From the NCBI RefSeq assembly GCF_007752935.1, contig NZ_CP036319.1:1488001-1552000 (forward strand): a DNA stretch of 64,000 nucleotides. Reading direction: 5' to 3'. The DNA is from Crateriforma conspicua (lineage in GTDB: Bacteria > Planctomycetota > Planctomycetia > Pirellulales > Pirellulaceae). Made by a program: the position numbers and the translations under genes. Of the stretch, positions 62,431-64,000 are shown piece after piece (position 1 is the first letter of the stretch; each line of letters opens with the position of its first letter). Below the pieces are notes generated by a model. It was not told the origin of the DNA and did no database searches. It saw nothing but the letters and a program-made list of their open reading frames with translations.

Positions 62431-64000
62431 ATGAACACCGAAGAGTCTATTTTTGCCCGGGCGATAGAATTGCCAGAGTCCCAGCGTGCGGACTACTTGC
62501 GTCAGGCTTGCCAGGACGATGCGACACTGCGGGGGCGTTTGGAGAAACTGCTTGCCGCCCACGACAACGACGACGGATTTTTGGATCTGGATCCTCGCGA
62601 AACCTTGGACCAATCCACCAGTGTCGGCGCCGGCCAGGACATCGGGCCGTATCGCCTGCTGCAAAAGTTGGGCGAAGGCGGATTCGGCGTCGTTTATATG
62701 GCCGAGCAACGCCACCCGGTCCGCCGCCAGGTCGCGCTGAAGGTCATCAAGCCGGGGATGGATTCCAAGGCCGTGGTGGCTCGCTTCGAAGCCGAACGTC
62801 AAGCCTTGGCGATGATGGACCACCCCAACATCGCCAGTGTTTTTGACGGCGGTGCGGTCGCCGACGGAGACCGCCCGTACTTTGTGATGGAGCTGGTCAA
62901 AGGCGTGCCGATTACGGAATTTTGTGACGCCAATGCTCTGTCAACGTCCGAACGTTTGGAGCTTTTCGTTTCCGTCTGCAACGCGGTTCACCACGCGCAC
63001 CAAAAAGGTGTCATTCACCGCGACATCAAACCGTCCAATGTGATGGTCACGTTGCATGATGGTCGGCCCGTGGTGAAAGTGATCGACTTTGGTGTCGCCA
63101 AGGCTTTGCATCAACGGCTGACAGAAAAAACACTGTTCACCCAGTACGGAATGATGGTCGGGACGCCTCAGTACATGAGTCCCGAGCAAGCGGAAATCAG
63201 CGGTTTGGATGTCGATACACGCAGTGATGTGTATTCGTTGGCGGTTCTGTTGTACGAACTGATGACCGGTACAACGCCGCTGCAAGCCGAATCGTTGCGT
63301 GAAGCGGGTTACCAAGAATTGCAGCGGATGATCCGCGAAGAAGAACCGGTCAAACCGAGCAAACGCTTGAGTTCGTCCGGGCAAAAGCTGACCGTCTTGG
63401 CGAAGCATCGCAGCATCAGCCCCGATCGTTTGTCACGCGAAATTCAAGGCGATTTGGATTGGATCGTGATGAAGGGCTTGGAAAAGGACCGCCGTCGCCG
63501 CTATGACTCCGCCAGTGGTCTGGCAACCGACATTCGGCGTGCGCTATCCAACGAACCGGTGCTGGCGGGACCACCATCGTTTTCCTATCGCGCAAAGAAA
63601 TTCCTTGTCCGCCATCGACGCCACGTCGCTTCGGCGGCTTTGTTGGCGATCGTTGTGGCGACCATCGGTTCGGTGGTTTGGTTACAGCAATCCCAGGCAC
63701 GGGCCGTGCGCGGGCAAGACGAGCATCGTTTGGCCGGTGCGGTTGAACAGGCCGGCACGGCGTTGGCCGCGTTGACAGGAGCATCTCCGGCCGACGAACG
63801 CTGGACCGGCGCCCAGTATCTGGCCGATCAGGTGCAATTGTTGGCAACCGAGTCGAATGTCGGCGATGAATCGCTGCAGCAGGCTGATGCGTTTCTACGT
63901 CACTATCAATCGATCCAGCAGGACCGCCAGTTTGCTTTGGCGATGGAAAACCTGTTGATCGAACGGGGCACCCGGCGGGATTTGCCGAGTTGGCTGGCAA
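62431..64000 (+). CDS. Membrane-anchored Ser/Thr protein kinase, cut by the window end
   Basis: At least 523 codons, open at the right edge. The ATG at 62431 begins [18 protein letters not shown], the N-terminal helical part common in planctomycete kinases. The kinase domain (about 75-370) has GEGGFGVVY from Gly81, Lys104 in [15 protein letters not shown] at 196-203 and DFGVAK from Asp219, all intact. One transmembrane segment (about 398-420, [17 protein letters not shown]) follows, then the start of a probable repeat-rich sensor. It would phosphorylate targets in response to an outside signal. Not linked to the sulfatases by spacing. Confidence 0.92.
   Translation, partial: MNTEESIFARAIELPESQRADYLRQACQDDATLRGRLEKLLAAHDNDDGFLDLDPRETLDQSTSVGAGQDIGPYRLLQKLGEGGFGVVYMAEQRHPVRRQVALKVIKPGMDSKAVVARFEAERQALAMMDHPNIASVFDGGAVADGDRPYFVMELVKGVPITEFCDANALSTSERLELFVSVCNAVHHAHQKGVIHRDIKPSNVMVTLHDGRPVVKVIDFGVAKALHQRLTEKTLFTQYGMMVGTPQYMSPEQAEISGLDVDTRSDVYSLAVLLYELMTGTTPLQAESLREAGYQELQRMIREEEPVKPSKRLSSSGQKLTVLAKHRSISPDRLSREIQGDLDWIVMKGLEKDRRRRYDSASGLATDIRRALSNEPVLAGPPSFSYRAKKFLVRHRRHVASAALLAIVVATIGSVVWLQQSQARAVRGQDEHRLAGAVEQAGTALAALTGASPADERWTGAQYLADQVQLLATESNVGDESLQQADAFLRHYQSIQQDRQFALAMENLLIERGTRRDLPSWLA

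Noticed and set aside
62328-62846. 172-codon frame overlapping the kinase start
   Set aside because: It is a different frame from the kinase; the kinase motifs continue unbroken from 62431 to the window end.

Overview
The window looks like a planctomycete chromosome, probably a Pirellulaceae / Rhodopirellula-like marine organism, carrying an integrated plasmid-like element. The second half has three type I sulfatases, GH26, GH10 and GH16 enzymes, a DUF1080-like protein, PhoX- and PhoD-type phosphatases, a REP-associated transposase and a large Ser/Thr kinase, a mix typical of that group. The first ~32 kb is by eye less GC-rich and is built from plasmid functions. No database search was possible, so all assignments rest on motifs, length and gene order.

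Layout, left part (1 to ~32 kb). An iteron array (328-446) lies before a RepA-type initiator. Two small probable relaxosome proteins, a MOBF relaxase-helicase and a TrwB/TraD-like coupling protein follow. An ArdC-like antirestriction protein is next, on the opposite strand, with strongly folded non-coding DNA beside it. Then come an AAA ATPase and a tyrosine recombinase. A MerR-like regulator opens a BREX operon: brxE-brxA-brxB-brxC-pglX-[fic]-pglZ-brxL. It is followed by a tightly coupled pair, a nitrilase-fold hydrolase and a Rad50/SMC-like ATPase with a zinc hook, which I do not recognise as a named system. A 7Fe-type ferredoxin closes the region. No T4SS channel genes are visible.

Junction (~32.0-32.6 kb). 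A short stretch matching the 3' end of a tRNA gene, a hairpin and an internally deleted tyrosine integrase form what looks like an attachment-site scar. A RAYT transposase lies just beyond.

Right part. PhoX and an S9 peptidase are followed by a long minus-strand operon (44.08 down to 37.9 kb) that looks like metal, probably zinc, handling. It encodes two complete CobW-type GTPases and a truncated third, a Cys-rich MerC-like protein, a flavoprotein with a CC..C..C tail, a thioredoxin-like lipoprotein and small unknowns. A His-rich lipoprotein and an FmdB-like protein that has lost its zinc-ribbon cysteines lie beside it. Next is a translationally coupled trio (di-haem cytochrome, membrane protein, PhoD-like hydrolase). 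From 50.4 to 62.2 kb is a sulfatase / glycoside hydrolase cluster that would suit sulfated algal polysaccharides. The window ends inside a protein kinase gene.

Most interesting: the BREX locus mixes a type 6 marker (BrxE) with the type 1 effector gene brxL and an embedded Fic gene, and is followed by the nitrilase + Rad50-like pair, a candidate undescribed defence module.
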